DNA from: Phenylobacterium sp.
Lineage (GTDB): Bacteria > Pseudomonadota > Alphaproteobacteria > Caulobacterales > Caulobacteraceae
Length of the DNA: 52,488 bases
Direction: 5' to 3'
Assembly (NCBI RefSeq): GCF_025351295.1
Contig: NZ_JANXWD010000167.1
Location: 1-52,488, forward strand
Shown here one piece after another: positions 52,466-52,488 of this stretch. Position 1 is the stretch's first letter; every line of letters begins with the position of its first letter. The position numbers and the translations under genes are program-made. Under the pieces are notes generated by a model. The model did no database searches and was not told where the DNA came from. It was given only the letters and a program-made list of their open reading frames with translations.

Positions 52466-52488
52466 CGCGCCTTCGGATCGGTCGGTCA

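Overview
The window is a high-GC chromosomal segment from an alphaproteobacterium, most likely a member of the Caulobacteraceae (Phenylobacterium or Caulobacter-like). That placement is an inference from the strong third-position GC bias, a DUF1489 protein, a STAS-MlaE lipid transporter, a CpaC-type secretin, class II DAHP synthase, GcvA-like LysR regulators and several glutathione S-transferases. I could not run a search to confirm it.

Layout. 1-270: the 3' end of an IS5-family transposase and a REP-like palindrome. 270-9270: metabolic genes (a probable methylglutaconyl-CoA hydratase and isovaleryl-CoA dehydrogenase of leucine breakdown, a patatin/cNMP-binding phospholipase, an Xre/MmyB regulator, an oxidoreductase pair), plus a tiny-ORF locus at 3440-3665 with a full-length anti-Shine-Dalgarno match. 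9385-14320: a PQQ-dependent dehydrogenase lipoprotein, a MATE pump and DAHP synthase. 14445-17698: a tight operon of rpiA, gor and an O-antigen ligase-like protein. 17858-22289: glmU, an M28 glutamate-carboxypeptidase-like peptidase and gph. Three copies of a ~140-bp palindromic intergenic repeat lie at 8194, 12793 and 17702, and a related unit appears to be embedded in cobA.

22418-26280 is the accessory zone. A tRNA-Val(CAC) gene carries a 58-bp direct repeat of its 3' half 1,929 bp downstream. This delimits a miniature integrative element containing one intact gene (a HEPN/AbiU2-like protein), a frameshifted tyrosine integrase and a second decayed gene. CCACCCAGA repeats near both ends look like integrase arm sites. 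Beyond it lie an unrecognised gene, a possible third tRNA-derived att remnant and an HNH endonuclease.

26312-41964: nitronate monooxygenase, a D-aminoacylase-type amidohydrolase, GSTs, an orphan CpaC-like secretin behind a strikingly AT-rich island, a decayed methyltransferase, a four-gene overlapping Mla-type lipid transport operon, and folD/Nudix/S1-P1 nuclease. 42152-48399: ferredoxin-NADP reductase and an assimilatory sulfate reduction operon (cobA, DUF2849, cysI, DUF934, cysH; all minus strand, mostly overlapping) with a divergent LysR regulator. 48476-52053: a 1000-aa protein joining a caspase-like domain with an apparently lost catalytic cysteine to a membrane-anchored KAP P-loop NTPase. 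It is translationally coupled to a secreted chorismate-lyase/UTRA-like protein and closed by a bidirectional terminator facing an Hpt protein. The caspase-KAP pair and the mini-element with its HEPN gene are the best candidates for undescribed biology.
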